64,000 nucleotides of DNA from Bacteroidota bacterium (GCA_013298715.1 JAAFIQ010000001.1:310001-374000), one strand, 5' to 3'. Shown: positions 35,113-45,414, numbered from the stretch's first letter. Program-made: numbers and translations. Notes: a model not told the origin generated them from the letters alone.

Positions 35113-36407
35113 TGCAAAGAGTAGAAAAAATTGAATGCTCAAATTGCGGTGCGGCCAATGTGTTTAAAACTGGTCCTAATGAATATAAATGTAATTATTG
35201 TCAAACAGATTTTACTATAAATCCAAGGAATAATTCTGACCCTATAAACACACTTAACTCTTCTCAAGTTCAAGATATATCTACCAATACAAGTACCAAG
35301 GCTTTAAAATATGTCATACTTTTGGGCGGTGTTATGGCAATACTTTGCGTTGTAGGTGTGTTTATTTTAATGAAACCTAATAGTAAATTCGATAATCAGA
35401 TAAAAATCGTAGATTCAAATTCTAGCTATCAAAAACCACAATTTGAGGACGGCTTTATATATAGTGCTTCAAATTATGAATCAATAGTACTAGTTTATAA
35501 GCAACAAACCAAATCTTTAGATAGTGCCAGAAATGTGCTTGTTATTATAAATCCTAAAACTAAAAAAATAATTGCTCAAAAAATAGTTATTGTTGATACT
35601 TGGCAAATGCTTACGTTTAACAAGCCAGCTAAGTTTTACTTAGGTAACAATTTAATATACTGTAACTACCAAGATAGTGGGCTAATAGCATTTAATTTAA
35701 CAAATTTAAATCAAGAAATGTTCTCAAATTATTTTTCAAAGAACTACAAAGATTTGAAAGATGGAATTGCTAAAGTTACAAAGGAGCATGGGAAGCCAAT
35801 AGTAAAAATTACTAGCAATTTTGGAGGCACTTACTACTTTAATTTACAATTCAAACAGCTTCTATCTGGGGTAGAATACAGCAAAAAAGAAAAACCGAAT
35901 TATCAAATTCAATCTAAAATATTTTTTTCACAAAATGAAAATCCATTTTTAATTGTTGCCGAAAAAAAATGCAATTCGGTTGATAACGAATTTATTTTGC
36001 CAATAAAAGATACAAGTGAAATCAAAAATCTATTAGTCAAAAAATATAATTTTTATACTATAAAGTCAGTAAAAGCTATTCCTTCTAAAACCTATTTTAA
36101 TGCACAGTTTTATGCAAGATATCAGGATGGAATTATTTTAAGTTATAAAGATAATTTGTCTGAAAAAGCTAATATTAATTTAGAATTTATTAATAAAGAA
36201 GGGGTTTCTCAATGGAGTATCCATAACGAAACGGTACAAAAACTTTTGAAATCAGAAAGTGGAATAATTTCTAGTGAAGGTTTTATTAATAATTCTAAAC
36301 TGTATCTCACAATAAATTCTTATCCAAAAAAATTTATTTGTATTAACTGTTTAAATGGAATTATTGATTGGAATTTTAATATCGAAGAAATAAAAAATGA
36401 AATTTAA
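35112..36407 (+). CDS. Zinc-ribbon, single-pass membrane protein of unknown function
   Basis: 431 residues. The N-terminus carries a zinc ribbon (CSNCGAANVF ... YKCNYCQTDF, two CxxC pairs at about 9-33). A low-complexity linker and one membrane helix follow (about 65-90, YVILLGGVMAILCVVGVFIL). The remaining ~340 residues look like a beta-propeller-type extracytoplasmic domain with many Tyr/Phe strands. The start overlaps the tex stop by one base and the end overlaps aroE by 11 nt, so tex, this gene and aroE form one translational unit. A cytoplasmic zinc ribbon tied to an outside sensor-like domain suggests membrane signalling, but no function is recognised. Confidence 0.75.
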   Translation: MQRVEKIECSNCGAANVFKTGPNEYKCNYCQTDFTINPRNNSDPINTLNSSQVQDISTNTSTKALKYVILLGGVMAILCVVGVFILMKPNSKFDNQIKIVDSNSSYQKPQFEDGFIYSASNYESIVLVYKQQTKSLDSARNVLVIINPKTKKIIAQKIVIVDTWQMLTFNKPAKFYLGNNLIYCNYQDSGLIAFNLTNLNQEMFSNYFSKNYKDLKDGIAKVTKEHGKPIVKITSNFGGTYYFNLQFKQLLSGVEYSKKEKPNYQIQSKIFFSQNENPFLIVAEKKCNSVDNEFILPIKDTSEIKNLLVKKYNFYTIKSVKAIPSKTYFNAQFYARYQDGIILSYKDNLSEKANINLEFINKEGVSQWSIHNETVQKLLKSESGIISSEGFINNSKLYLTINSYPKKFICINCLNGIIDWNFNIEEIKNEI

Positions 36408-37137
36408 CTTTGGATTAATAGGAAAAAGTCTTTCGCATTCTTTTTCAAAAAAATATTTTGAAGAAAAGTTTGAGAAATTAGCACTTGTGAATCACACGTA
36501 TTCAAACTATGAATTAAATACAATTGAAGATATTAAGAATGTATTGCTAAAAGAAAATTTAGTTGGATTAAATGTTACAAACCCTTACAAAGAAGCTGTT
36601 ATCCCATTTTTATCAGAAATAAGTGTTGAAGCAAATGAAATAGGTGCAGTTAATTGTATTAAATTAATCGGTAATAAAACAATTGGCTATAATACAGATG
36701 CTTATGGTTTTCATCAAAGTATAAAACCGTTTTTAGAGCCAATTCATAATCGTGCTTTGATTATTGGGACGGGTGGGGCTTCAAAAGCAGTTGCGTATGC
36801 ATTAAAAAAAGTTGGTGTAGAAGTTTATTTTGTATCGAGGGATAACAAAAAAGCAAACAACTATTTTTTTTATAGTGAGTTAAATGAAATTATACTTAAT
36901 AGATTTAAACTCATTGTTAATACTACCCCTATTGGTATGCACCCAAACGAAGCAGAAATTGTATCCCTCCCTTATGAGTTTATTGGACCCGAACATTTGT
37001 GTTATGATTTAATTTACAATCCGAATGAAACAAATTTTTTAAAAAAATGTAAAGCACAGGGTGCTACTATAATTAATGGCTATAGCATGCTACAATTGCA
37101 AGCAGAGAAGGCTTGGGGAATTTGGACGAAGCATTAA
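36397..37137 (+). CDS. aroE: Shikimate dehydrogenase
   Basis: NADPH-dependent reduction of 3-dehydroshikimate in aromatic amino acid synthesis. 246 residues. GKSLSHSFSKKYF near 9-21 binds shikimate, NVTNPYKE near 59-66 has the catalytic Lys65, AVNCIK near 87, NTDAYGF near 98, and the dinucleotide fold GTGGASKAVAYAL near 121. NTTPIGM near 177 and GYSMLQLQAEKA near the C-terminus are family blocks. It is slightly shorter than E. coli AroE. It overlaps the upstream membrane gene by 11 nt and the convergent downstream gene by 4 nt. Confidence 0.95.
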   Translation: MKFNFGLIGKSLSHSFSKKYFEEKFEKLALVNHTYSNYELNTIEDIKNVLLKENLVGLNVTNPYKEAVIPFLSEISVEANEIGAVNCIKLIGNKTIGYNTDAYGFHQSIKPFLEPIHNRALIIGTGGASKAVAYALKKVGVEVYFVSRDNKKANNYFFYSELNEIILNRFKLIVNTTPIGMHPNEAEIVSLPYEFIGPEHLCYDLIYNPNETNFLKKCKAQGATIINGYSMLQLQAEKAWGIWTKH

Positions 37138-38285
37138 TTCGTAATAATCTTTTCCGCAACCAATTGATGTAAATACTTTTTTTGTCCTTTGTAGATTGCA
37201 ATTACAAAAGCATCTTTCACTTTGTGTTCGTGAACCCGATTGAGCAATTGAACTGCTTCGTTGTAGGTTGTGTAATTACCCATTGTAAATCGAGTAATGT
37301 AGTCGTTATCCGTTTGTCGAATAATTTTAGGAAATTCTAAAGCGTCTGAATAAGAAAAATTTTCAAAAAATTTAAAAGCACCCACTTGCACTTTATAATA
37401 CAGATCAGGCTTGTTTACAGCGCCATATTTTGCAGCAAACTGATCGAGTTTAAAATTTTTGTTGTTTACAACTTTATTTGTATTTTCAATTAGGGTTGCG
37501 ATTTTTTTATCGAACTCTGGCGAAATAAAATTTATAAATAAATTGGTTTGCGTTACCGTATCAATTTTTTCGGTATTCAATTCAATTATTTGTGGTGGCA
37601 ACTTATCTGTTTTAAAAGTAAATTCATACTTATCGCCAATTGGCAAGTGGCAAATGAAATTCCCATTTAATCCTTTGGTGTTAAGGCGTAATTTAAAGTT
37701 AGTGAATTTAGCCAAACCCCTTACTTCTACTTCGCTGTTGGAAGGAACATTATCAATTGTAACCAAAGCATTAACAAGTATAGATTTTGATGAGGCATTT
37801 TTTATTGTGGCTAAATTTTCGCATTGCTCGATTCGCAACTTCACCAACTCTATAAGTTGTTTATCTTTTGCTGGTTTAATCTCTTGAATTTTTAATTCCT
37901 TTTTATAATAAGTTTGGGCAGTATTTATACTATCGTTTACTTGGTAAGCGTAACCTAAATGATAATTGTATAAATCTAAACTTGGGGTTTTGCTTGCCAC
38001 AATATTTGAAATAGAGTTTTTTATTTTTTCGAAATTGTAGCTATTGCAAACGCCCAGTAAAAATTTCAGCACTTTATTTGAGGTATCTGTAGCTAAAGTT
38101 TGTTGAATATGTTTCTCAGCTTCTAAAAAATTGTTTCTGCTTAGGTTTTGGCAAATTTTTTCGTAGTCGGCTTTGTTAGCCACTTTTGCACTTTCTAATC
38201 TGCACAAATTAAATCCGTTTTGAGAAAAAAAATGAGCAGTAAAAACAGAAAGTAAAATTAGAAATATGGTAGTTTTAATTCGCAC
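37134..38285 (-). CDS. Secreted TPR-containing protein with SPOR-like C-terminus
   Basis: 383 residues from a GTG at 38285; an ATG 15 nt upstream would overlap the -7 box, so I prefer the GTG, which yields a clean signal peptide (MRIKTTIFLILLSVFTAHFFSQ). Residues ~25-150 contain helical TPR-like pairs (NNFLEAEKHIQQTLATDTSN; YNYHLGYAYQVNDSINTAQT). A beta domain resembling carboxypeptidase-type repeats follows. The last ~85 residues (YYKVQVGAFKFF ... TRFTMGNYTTYNEAVQLLNR) resemble a SPOR fold, which binds peptidoglycan at division sites, though degenerate. Role unknown. Confidence 0.7.
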   Translation of the reverse strand: MRIKTTIFLILLSVFTAHFFSQNGFNLCRLESAKVANKADYEKICQNLSRNNFLEAEKHIQQTLATDTSNKVLKFLLGVCNSYNFEKIKNSISNIVASKTPSLDLYNYHLGYAYQVNDSINTAQTYYKKELKIQEIKPAKDKQLIELVKLRIEQCENLATIKNASSKSILVNALVTIDNVPSNSEVEVRGLAKFTNFKLRLNTKGLNGNFICHLPIGDKYEFTFKTDKLPPQIIELNTEKIDTVTQTNLFINFISPEFDKKIATLIENTNKVVNNKNFKLDQFAAKYGAVNKPDLYYKVQVGAFKFFENFSYSDALEFPKIIRQTDNDYITRFTMGNYTTYNEAVQLLNRVHEHKVKDAFVIAIYKGQKKYLHQLVAEKIITN

Positions 38286-38289
38286 CAAA

Positions 38290-38297
38290 CAAAGATA
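38290..38297 (-). promoter_or_regulatory. -7 promoter box, 4 nt before a GTG start
   Basis: TATCTTTG on the minus strand matches TAnnTTTG and is followed by exactly 4 nt and the GTG at 38285. It decides the start of the TPR/SPOR-like gene. Confidence 0.45.
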
Positions 38298-38355
38298 CAT
38301 TATTAAATTATTTGCCTATTTTTTTTTGAGCAATTGATTAACAAGGTTTTGTTTA

Positions 38356-39537
38356 CTACTCTACCCAAAGAACCATACCTTTTAGATATTCACCTTCTGA
38401 AAAATAAGGCGTTACAGGATGATCGGGTGGTTGGTGCAAGTAATGCAATAATTTTACATTGCGTTTGGCTTCTATTGCTGCCGCAGTAATGGTATTGTAA
38501 AACAAATATTTATCTACAACACCACTGCAACTAAACGTAAATAAAATGCCATTTTTCTTTATAAGTTTAAGCGCCATGCTATTTAATCGTTTGTATCCAA
38601 TTACTGCATTGTGTTTGGCATCTCGGCTTTTTGCAAATGCTGGCGGGTCAAGCACAATTATATCGTATGTGTCTTTTTTATCTTTTAAAAATTCAAATGT
38701 ATCTACAGCAAAACCTTCGTGATTTTTTAAGGAGTTGAGCTCAATATTTTGATTGCATAAATTAATTGCAGGTGAACTTACGTCTACAGAATCTACACGA
38801 GTTGCTTCAGCAGCGGCAGCGTATATGCTAAACCCGCCAGTGTAGCTAAATGTATTTAACACTGTTTTATTTTTTGAATAATGTGCAAGTAACTGCCTGT
38901 TATCGCGTTGGTCAATAAAAAATCCGGTTTTTTGCCCATTAATAAAATCGATTTTAAATTTGTGCCCATTTTCAATTACAATCAATTCGTGTTCTAGTTT
39001 CCCGTACAAAAATTCATTTGTTGCATTTTGACTAAAATTTTTTGGTAACGTTTCTGCACTTTTATCGTACAGGCATTTTAAATCGTTTCCTAAAACTTCT
39101 ATTAATGCTTTTGTAATATTTTCGCGCTGCAAATAAATGCCGTAAGAATGAGCCTGTAAAACAACATTGCCATCGTAATAATCCAGTATCAATCCACTAG
39201 CACCATCACCTTCACCAAAAAACAAACGACATACATTTGTTATACGATTTAAAATTTGTAGTTTTTTTCTGTAGTTATAAGCATTACTAATTTTGCTAAT
39301 CCAAAAATTTACATCAATTATAGCTTTTTCAAAAGATAAAATTCTTATCGCAATACTCCCATTAGCATAATAACCTGTTGCTAAATAATTCTTTCCATTA
39401 TTATCATACACTTCAACAATATCACCATCATTCAAATTACTCTCTTTTCTGGCAATGGCACCACTAAAAATCCAAGGGTGAAAACGTTGTATAGCAATTT
39501 CTTTTCCTTTAACTAAATATACTTTTGAGTATTCCAT
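38356..39537 (-). CDS. rlmI: 23S rRNA (cytosine)-methyltransferase RlmI-like
   Basis: 393 residues. The N-terminal PUA-type domain (KGKEIAIQRFHPWIFSGAI near 11-29) is followed by a central region and a Rossmann SAM-binding domain: NTFSYTGGFSIYAAAAEA near 230, VDSVDVSS near 249, the DPPAFAKS motif near 299-306 and FTFSCSG near 338. The DPPAF block is characteristic of the RlmI/RlmK class of m5C1962-type methyltransferases. Length matches RlmI (about 396). It lies 16 nt after the antiporter gene on the same strand, so the two may be co-transcribed. Confidence 0.9.
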   Translation of the reverse strand: MEYSKVYLVKGKEIAIQRFHPWIFSGAIARKESNLNDGDIVEVYDNNGKNYLATGYYANGSIAIRILSFEKAIIDVNFWISKISNAYNYRKKLQILNRITNVCRLFFGEGDGASGLILDYYDGNVVLQAHSYGIYLQRENITKALIEVLGNDLKCLYDKSAETLPKNFSQNATNEFLYGKLEHELIVIENGHKFKIDFINGQKTGFFIDQRDNRQLLAHYSKNKTVLNTFSYTGGFSIYAAAAEATRVDSVDVSSPAINLCNQNIELNSLKNHEGFAVDTFEFLKDKKDTYDIIVLDPPAFAKSRDAKHNAVIGYKRLNSMALKLIKKNGILFTFSCSGVVDKYLFYNTITAAAIEAKRNVKLLHYLHQPPDHPVTPYFSEGEYLKGMVLWVE

Positions 39538-39553
39538 AAATGTGTTTTAATAA

Positions 39554-41872
39554 CTAAGCTTTCATTATAAGCATTGATGGGCTATATGGAAGCCAAGTAA
39601 GCTCTTCTTTTAATATTGTTTTCCAACTTTCAATGTTCATGATGTTTAAATCAAACGAACCAAAGAAATCTTCTTCATCTTTATAAGTTTGTACAATTTC
39701 TATGCCCGAATTATTTAACGTAAAACTTTGTTTTAGTTCTGGGTATTGAGTTAACAAACCTTCTGCATCATAAATAGTTATTTTTGAAGAATTGTTTGAA
39801 ATTAGTTTTTGTGCATACACCATTAAAAAACTATCACTCAAAGAGTAAATAGGAATAACTACTTTATTGGCTTTTTCAAACTTCCTATCAATAAATATAC
39901 CAACAGGGATTTCGCAATTTTTTATTATTGTATTCGTATGTTCATCAAATAATTGATTATCGAATTTAATTTTTCTATCTTTTATGGTTTCAATAAAGTT
40001 TTTAGGATTTAAGATTTTACTCGTTAATCCTAAAATGTTTCCTAATAAAGAACCTTGAAACAATGAGTTTCCAGAACCTATAATTAAAAAATCAAAATTG
40101 TTGCTCTTACTTGCATCAATAATTTCCTTATCAATATCCAGTGCTGGTTTAAAAATAGTGGTAATATCAATTTGCAATTTACTGGCTTCTTTTTTTAGCG
40201 GTAAAATACTTTCCTTTTCGTATTCGGCCAAATTATACTTGTTTAACTCATTACTTGGCGAAACGTGCATGGCTGTTATCATAGAACTGCTCGCATTATT
40301 TTTAACAAAAGCATTTGCTAAACGTAACATCGATTTTCCTTTTATTGGATTACCATATGAAATTAAAATACTATATTTCTCTAACGTATCCACAATATTT
40401 GGAATAATTGGTTTTGGTTTTTCTTTAAATAAATAATTTACAAAATCTAAGGATGGCCCAGTCATAAACGTTGTAAACAATGCCATTATCACCATCATCG
40501 CAAATACTTGCGGTGTAAGTACTCCCAAATCATAACCAATATTTAACACCACCAATTCCATTAAACCGCGCGTGTTCATTAAAGCACCTATAGTTAAACT
40601 CTCGTGCCAAGTTTGCCCTACAAACCTTGCGGCTATAGCACTTCCCCAAAATTTACCAACCACTGCAATTAAAATTATTACAAAACATACTTCCCAAAGT
40701 GCAATATCGTTTAATAATCCTATTTGGGTTCTAAGTCCTGTAAACACAAAGAATAGTGGTAAGAATAAAACAGTTGCAACATCTTCAATCTTTTCAATAA
40801 AAATATTTCTAAAGCTTACGTTCACAGGCATAATAACTCCTGCTAAAAAAGCACCAAAAAGCGCATGAATTCCAATAATCTCACTTAAAAATGCCGATAC
40901 TAATAAGGTAATAAAAAATACCGCTACTACCGGCTTTGTAAGACCTTCTTTACTTGCATATTTTTCTCCTAATTGTTTTAAAAAGGGTTGTACAATTTTA
41001 AGCATAAACAGCAAATAAATTAATGCCAAAGCAATTGTATAAAGCGAACTTACAAAACTACCTGCTTTTACAATGGCAATTACGGCTGCTAAACCACACC
41101 AAGCCGTGATATCATCTATTGCGGCACAGGTCATAATCATAGTGCCTAATTTAGTTTTTGATATGCCTCGCTCTTGTATAATCCTTGCCAATACGGGGAA
41201 TGCCGTAATACTCATACTAATCCCAATAAATAAAGAAAACGATAAAAAATTAATAGTTGGCGGTGCATAATTTTCGTAAATAAAATAGGCAAACGACACC
41301 CCTAAAGCAAAAGGAATAATAATGCTTGCGTGGCTTATTACAAGCGCCTCGTGGGCTTTAGTCTTCAATACCTTAAAGTCCAACTCCATACCCACAACAA
41401 ACATAAAAAGTATTAACCCAATTTGACTTAAAAATTTTAAATTGTTTAACGATGCCGCTGGAAAAATAAATGCTGAAAACTCAGGAAAATAGTACCCAAC
41501 AAACGAAGGGCCTAGGACTATACCCGCCGCAATTTCGCCAATAACCGTAGGCTGTCCCATCTTCTTGAATAAAAATCCAAAAAAGCGAGCACACACAATA
41601 ATAGTTATTATTTGCAACATCAATATCGCTAAAGGGTCTGTAATGTTGTGATGAAAGATTGTAGAAAAATCTTGCCAAGAGTCCTGTGTGTTTTTTTGAG
41701 CGTTCTGGCTAACGCTTGGCAATTCTTTGTGTTGCCCTTTAATTACAATGAAATAAATTAGTATCGAAAAAATTGCAGTTACAACTACGTAAAATGAGAT
41801 ATTTTTTAAATTTTTAATTGTAATTGTTCTATACGCAAAAATACAATTAAGCATCAAGATTAAATAGGGCAT
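39554..41872 (-). CDS. CPA2-family cation:proton antiporter with C-terminal stress domain
   Basis: 772 residues. A membrane-spanning N-terminal region (about 1-480) of some twelve helices contains GQPTVIGEIAAGIVLGPS near 108, GMELDF near 160, AFPVLARI near 227, CAAIDDITAW near 250 (paired Asp of the ion site) and MNTRGLMELVVLNIG near 430. The C-terminal ~280 residues have a universal-stress-like fold (ILISYGNPIKGKSMLRLANA; FLIIGSGNSLFQGSLLG). This is the build of Kef/NhaS3/CHX-type exchangers. The extra N-terminal helix (about 20-45) is unusual. The ion is not predictable; K+ or Na+ for H+. Confidence 0.9.
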   Translation of the reverse strand: MPYLILMLNCIFAYRTITIKNLKNISFYVVVTAIFSILIYFIVIKGQHKELPSVSQNAQKNTQDSWQDFSTIFHHNITDPLAILMLQIITIIVCARFFGFLFKKMGQPTVIGEIAAGIVLGPSFVGYYFPEFSAFIFPAASLNNLKFLSQIGLILFMFVVGMELDFKVLKTKAHEALVISHASIIIPFALGVSFAYFIYENYAPPTINFLSFSLFIGISMSITAFPVLARIIQERGISKTKLGTMIMTCAAIDDITAWCGLAAVIAIVKAGSFVSSLYTIALALIYLLFMLKIVQPFLKQLGEKYASKEGLTKPVVAVFFITLLVSAFLSEIIGIHALFGAFLAGVIMPVNVSFRNIFIEKIEDVATVLFLPLFFVFTGLRTQIGLLNDIALWEVCFVIILIAVVGKFWGSAIAARFVGQTWHESLTIGALMNTRGLMELVVLNIGYDLGVLTPQVFAMMVIMALFTTFMTGPSLDFVNYLFKEKPKPIIPNIVDTLEKYSILISYGNPIKGKSMLRLANAFVKNNASSSMITAMHVSPSNELNKYNLAEYEKESILPLKKEASKLQIDITTIFKPALDIDKEIIDASKSNNFDFLIIGSGNSLFQGSLLGNILGLTSKILNPKNFIETIKDRKIKFDNQLFDEHTNTIIKNCEIPVGIFIDRKFEKANKVVIPIYSLSDSFLMVYAQKLISNNSSKITIYDAEGLLTQYPELKQSFTLNNSGIEIVQTYKDEEDFFGSFDLNIMNIESWKTILKEELTWLPYSPSMLIMKA

Positions 41873-41933
41873 ATCACTATTTTTTCACCAATAAAGTAAT
41901 AATATCTGCTTATATTCGTTATCTGTTTATAAA

Positions 41934-44432
41934 TTGAAAAAAATACTTATATATCAGCTTCTTTGTTTACTTTTAACATTTTCAGCCTTCTCACAAACCA
42001 GCACTATTTACGGCACAGTTACCTCTACCGAGGGTGATAAACTGGATGATGTAACAATTGGGATAAAAGAAATTTCTAAAGCAACTACACAAACCAATGC
42101 TAATGGAAATTATACGCTCACGTTTTCTTACCAGCCAACAATTACACTTGTTTTTTTAAGCATTAATTACGAAACCTACACCAAGGTGATTAATATAAAG
42201 CCAAACCAATCTATAAACCTTAGCCCAACACTGCAATTTAAGAACACCTTAACAGTTGTTGAAGTAATCGATGGCTCGGGACGAAAAGTAGAAATTACAA
42301 AAATAGACCCCATTGATTTTAAAAACCTTCCTACACCAACCGGAAATATTGAGGACATTATAAAAACACAAATGGGTGTTAGTAGCAACAACGAGTTAAG
42401 CAGCGGCTACAGCGTACGAGGAGGAAATTTTGATGAGAATTTAGTTTATGTAAATGACATCGAAGTGTATCGTCCGTTTTTAGTTAGGAGCGGGCAACAA
42501 GAAGGATTGAGCTTTGCAAACCCAGATATGGTAAAAGGAATAAGTTTTAGCAGTGGCGGCTTTGAAGCAAAGTATGGAGATAAATTAAGTAGCGTTCTTG
42601 ATATTACTTACCGCAAACCTTTAAAATTTGGAGGCACCGCAAGTGCAAGTTTACTTGGAGGAAATTTACAACTAGAAGGAATTAGTAAAAATAGATTAGT
42701 AGCTTGGAATGTTGGGGCGCGTTACCGAACAAATATTTATTTATTAAACACACTTGATACCAAAGGCGAGTACAGACCAAGCTCAGGCGATATACAAAGT
42801 TTTTTTACCTTTAATGTAAACCCAAAATTTCAGGTAGAATGGTTAACAAATGTTTCTAACAACAGGTACTTAGTAGTACCAAGTAACCGTCAAACTAATT
42901 TTGGTACGGTTAACCAAGCCTTACGATTCACGGTGTATTTTGACGGAAGAGAACTGATGCAATACAACACCGCAATGACTGGAGTTTCAGCAACCTACAG
43001 GCCAAATAGTACAACCAAGTTAAAGTTTATCTCCTCTGGCTATTATGCTAAAGAAGAAGAAATTTTCACTGTTCAAGGGCAGTATTTTATTGACCAATTA
43101 GAGGCAGATTTAGGAAAGCCTAACTTTGGACAAGTAGCCTTTAACAGAGGAATTGGAACTTTTTTAAATAACGGAAGAAGTTACCTTACAGCGCGCGTAA
43201 TTAATTTTGAGCACAAAGGTTTGCACGAAACAAAAAAGAAAAATGAAGTGCTGTGGGGCGCACGCTACCAGTTAGAAAACATTGATGATAAATTGAGCGA
43301 GTGGAAAACAGTTGATTCTGCTGGGTTTATTGTTCCTTATAACCCAAATAGTATTGATTTAATTGATGTTTATAAAACAAAAATAAATCTTCCTAGCTCA
43401 CGCCTGCAAGGCTACTTGCAATATAATTTTTCTAAAGATTTAAAAGACTCGTCAAACCTATCAGTAACAGCTGGAATTAGAGGTAACTACTGGACGGTAA
43501 ATAATCAATTTGTTTTTTCGCCGCGCGTTACGCTCTCTTACAAACCAAATTGGAAACGTGATTGGTTATTCAAGTTAAGTACTGGCTTATACTATCAACC
43601 ACCGTTTTACCGCGAACTACGAGGAATTGATGGCACACTAAACAAAAATTTAAAAGCCCAACAAAGTTTACAGATTGTATTTACAAGTGATTACAATTTT
43701 AAAATGTGGGGAAGACCTTTTAAACTTATAATGGCCGGTTATTTTAAAGATTTAAAAAATCTTGTACCTTATGAAGTGGATAATGTGCGGATACGCTATT
43801 TTGCTAACAATAACGCAAAAGGCTATGCAACTGGTGCTGATTTTAGAATAAACGGACAATTTATTAAAGGAACTGAAAGCTGGGCTAGTATTGGTTTTTT
43901 AAGAACCTACGAGTATAGTAAAGACAACATTCATTACAACTATTTTAATAAAGATGGAGAAAAAATTGTAAAAGGGTACACATTCGATCAAGTAAAAACT
44001 GATAGCCAACGTGTTGATCCAGGGTTTATTCCTCGCCCAACAGACCAATTAGTTACCTTTGGATTGTTCTTTCAAGATTATTTACCAAAATACCCTTCGT
44101 TTAAATTTAATATGAATTTACAATTTGGAAGCGGCTTACCATTTGGTCCACCAACACATTTGCGCTATCAACAAGTTTTGCGAATGCCTCCTTACCGAAG
44201 AGTAGATGCAGGATTTGCCTATAGTATTTTAAAAGAAGGAAGAGAATTTAAAAGAAAAAACGTGTTTAATAATTTAAAAGAAATGTGGATTTATTTGGAA
44301 ATTTTTAATTTACTACAAATACAAAATACCGTATCGTACACATGGGTTACTGATGTAACAGGTAATAGGTATGCTATCCCAAATTATTTAACTAACCGCC
44401 AGTTAAACTTAAGGCTGATGGTGAAATTTTAG
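41934..44432 (+). CDS. TonB-dependent receptor with carboxypeptidase-regulatory N-domain
   Basis: 832 residues from a TTG (41934) with signal peptide MKKILIYQLLCLLLTFSAFSQ. Residues 22-110 form a carboxypeptidase-D regulatory-like domain (IYGTVTSTEGDKLDDVTIGI). The plug (about 125-225) has GYSVRGGNFDENLVYVND and SFSSGGFEAKYGDKLSSVLD. A beta-barrel follows to the C-terminus (LRLMVKF). The barrel lacks the FRAP/NPDL boxes of haem receptors, so a different ligand is expected; no SusD-like partner adjoins it, arguing against a classical glycan-uptake pair. A single gene divergent from the antiporter. Confidence 0.88.
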   Translation: MKKILIYQLLCLLLTFSAFSQTSTIYGTVTSTEGDKLDDVTIGIKEISKATTQTNANGNYTLTFSYQPTITLVFLSINYETYTKVINIKPNQSINLSPTLQFKNTLTVVEVIDGSGRKVEITKIDPIDFKNLPTPTGNIEDIIKTQMGVSSNNELSSGYSVRGGNFDENLVYVNDIEVYRPFLVRSGQQEGLSFANPDMVKGISFSSGGFEAKYGDKLSSVLDITYRKPLKFGGTASASLLGGNLQLEGISKNRLVAWNVGARYRTNIYLLNTLDTKGEYRPSSGDIQSFFTFNVNPKFQVEWLTNVSNNRYLVVPSNRQTNFGTVNQALRFTVYFDGRELMQYNTAMTGVSATYRPNSTTKLKFISSGYYAKEEEIFTVQGQYFIDQLEADLGKPNFGQVAFNRGIGTFLNNGRSYLTARVINFEHKGLHETKKKNEVLWGARYQLENIDDKLSEWKTVDSAGFIVPYNPNSIDLIDVYKTKINLPSSRLQGYLQYNFSKDLKDSSNLSVTAGIRGNYWTVNNQFVFSPRVTLSYKPNWKRDWLFKLSTGLYYQPPFYRELRGIDGTLNKNLKAQQSLQIVFTSDYNFKMWGRPFKLIMAGYFKDLKNLVPYEVDNVRIRYFANNNAKGYATGADFRINGQFIKGTESWASIGFLRTYEYSKDNIHYNYFNKDGEKIVKGYTFDQVKTDSQRVDPGFIPRPTDQLVTFGLFFQDYLPKYPSFKFNMNLQFGSGLPFGPPTHLRYQQVLRMPPYRRVDAGFAYSILKEGREFKRKNVFNNLKEMWIYLEIFNLLQIQNTVSYTWVTDVTGNRYAIPNYLTNRQLNLRLMVKF

Positions 44433-44463
44433 AATTTTTTTTGAGAGCGGTTATCAGCAAGTA

Positions 44464-45414
44464 TTACACTTTCCCTTTTAAATTCTCTAACATGTTCTCA
44501 ACCAATTTTAGTAAATCATAGTTTGCTTTCCAGCCCCAGTGTTGGCAGGCTTCGGTATCATTTATACTTTTAGGCCAACTATCTGCAATAGCTTGTCTAA
44601 AATCAGGTTTATAGGTTATTGTAAAATCTGGAATATGTTTTTTAATTTCTTCGGCTATTTGTTTTGGACTAAAACTTATGCCACCCAAATTGTACGCGCC
44701 ACGAATTTTAATTTTATCAGCTGGTGCTTGCATTAGTTCAATAGTGGCTCTAATAGCGTCTTCCATGTGCATCATTGGTAAAGCGGTATCTTCACTCAAA
44801 AAACATTCGTACGATTTTGTTTTTAATGCCTGATGGAAAATATGAACTGCATAATCTGTTGTTCCTCCCCCAGGAGCACTTTTCCAACCAATTAAACCTG
44901 GATAGCGGATGCTTCTTACATCGACACCAAATTTATTAAAGTACCACTCGCACCAACGTTCGCCAGCCTGTTTACTAATGCCATAAATGGTGCTTGGCTC
45001 CATAACTGTGTATTGCGGCGTGTTTTTTTGCGGTGTAGTTGGTCCAAATACAGCGATACTGCTTGGCCAATAAATTTGTTTAATGTGTTTTTCTTTAGCT
45101 AAATCCAACACATGAAATAAACTTTCCATGTTTAATTTCCATGCAAACATTGGATTTTGCTCGCCTGTAGCACTGAGTAATGCTGCCAAATGATACACTT
45201 GAGTAATGTTGTGTTTTTTTACAACATTGAATAAGTTAGTTTTATCAAGTGCATCTAAAACTTCAAAAGAATTATTTTTAAAAATTCCAGCATCTTTTAA
45301 ATCGCTTGGTATTATATTATTTGAACCATATATGTGCGATAAATTTTCAGTTAACTCAACACCAATTTGTCCGCCTGCACCAATTATTAAAATTTTTTCT
45401 GTACTTGAACTCAT
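44464..45414 (-). CDS. tdh: L-threonine 3-dehydrogenase, SDR/epimerase type
   Basis: 316 residues from the ATG at 45414 (MSSSTEKILIIGAGGQIGVEL), chosen because a longer frame to 45462 has no family match. The dinucleotide fold GAGGQIG is at 11-17. WPSSIAVFGP near 119 and the active-site YGISK near 143-147 are present. RYPGLIGWKSAPGGGTTDYA near 173-192 and MMHMEDAIRAT near 214 match the SDR-type threonine dehydrogenases of Flavobacteria. It oxidises threonine to 2-amino-3-oxobutyrate. No 2-amino-3-ketobutyrate ligase gene is adjacent. Confidence 0.88.
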   Translation of the reverse strand: MSSSTEKILIIGAGGQIGVELTENLSHIYGSNNIIPSDLKDAGIFKNNSFEVLDALDKTNLFNVVKKHNITQVYHLAALLSATGEQNPMFAWKLNMESLFHVLDLAKEKHIKQIYWPSSIAVFGPTTPQKNTPQYTVMEPSTIYGISKQAGERWCEWYFNKFGVDVRSIRYPGLIGWKSAPGGGTTDYAVHIFHQALKTKSYECFLSEDTALPMMHMEDAIRATIELMQAPADKIKIRGAYNLGGISFSPKQIAEEIKKHIPDFTITYKPDFRQAIADSWPKSINDTEACQHWGWKANYDLLKLVENMLENLKGKV

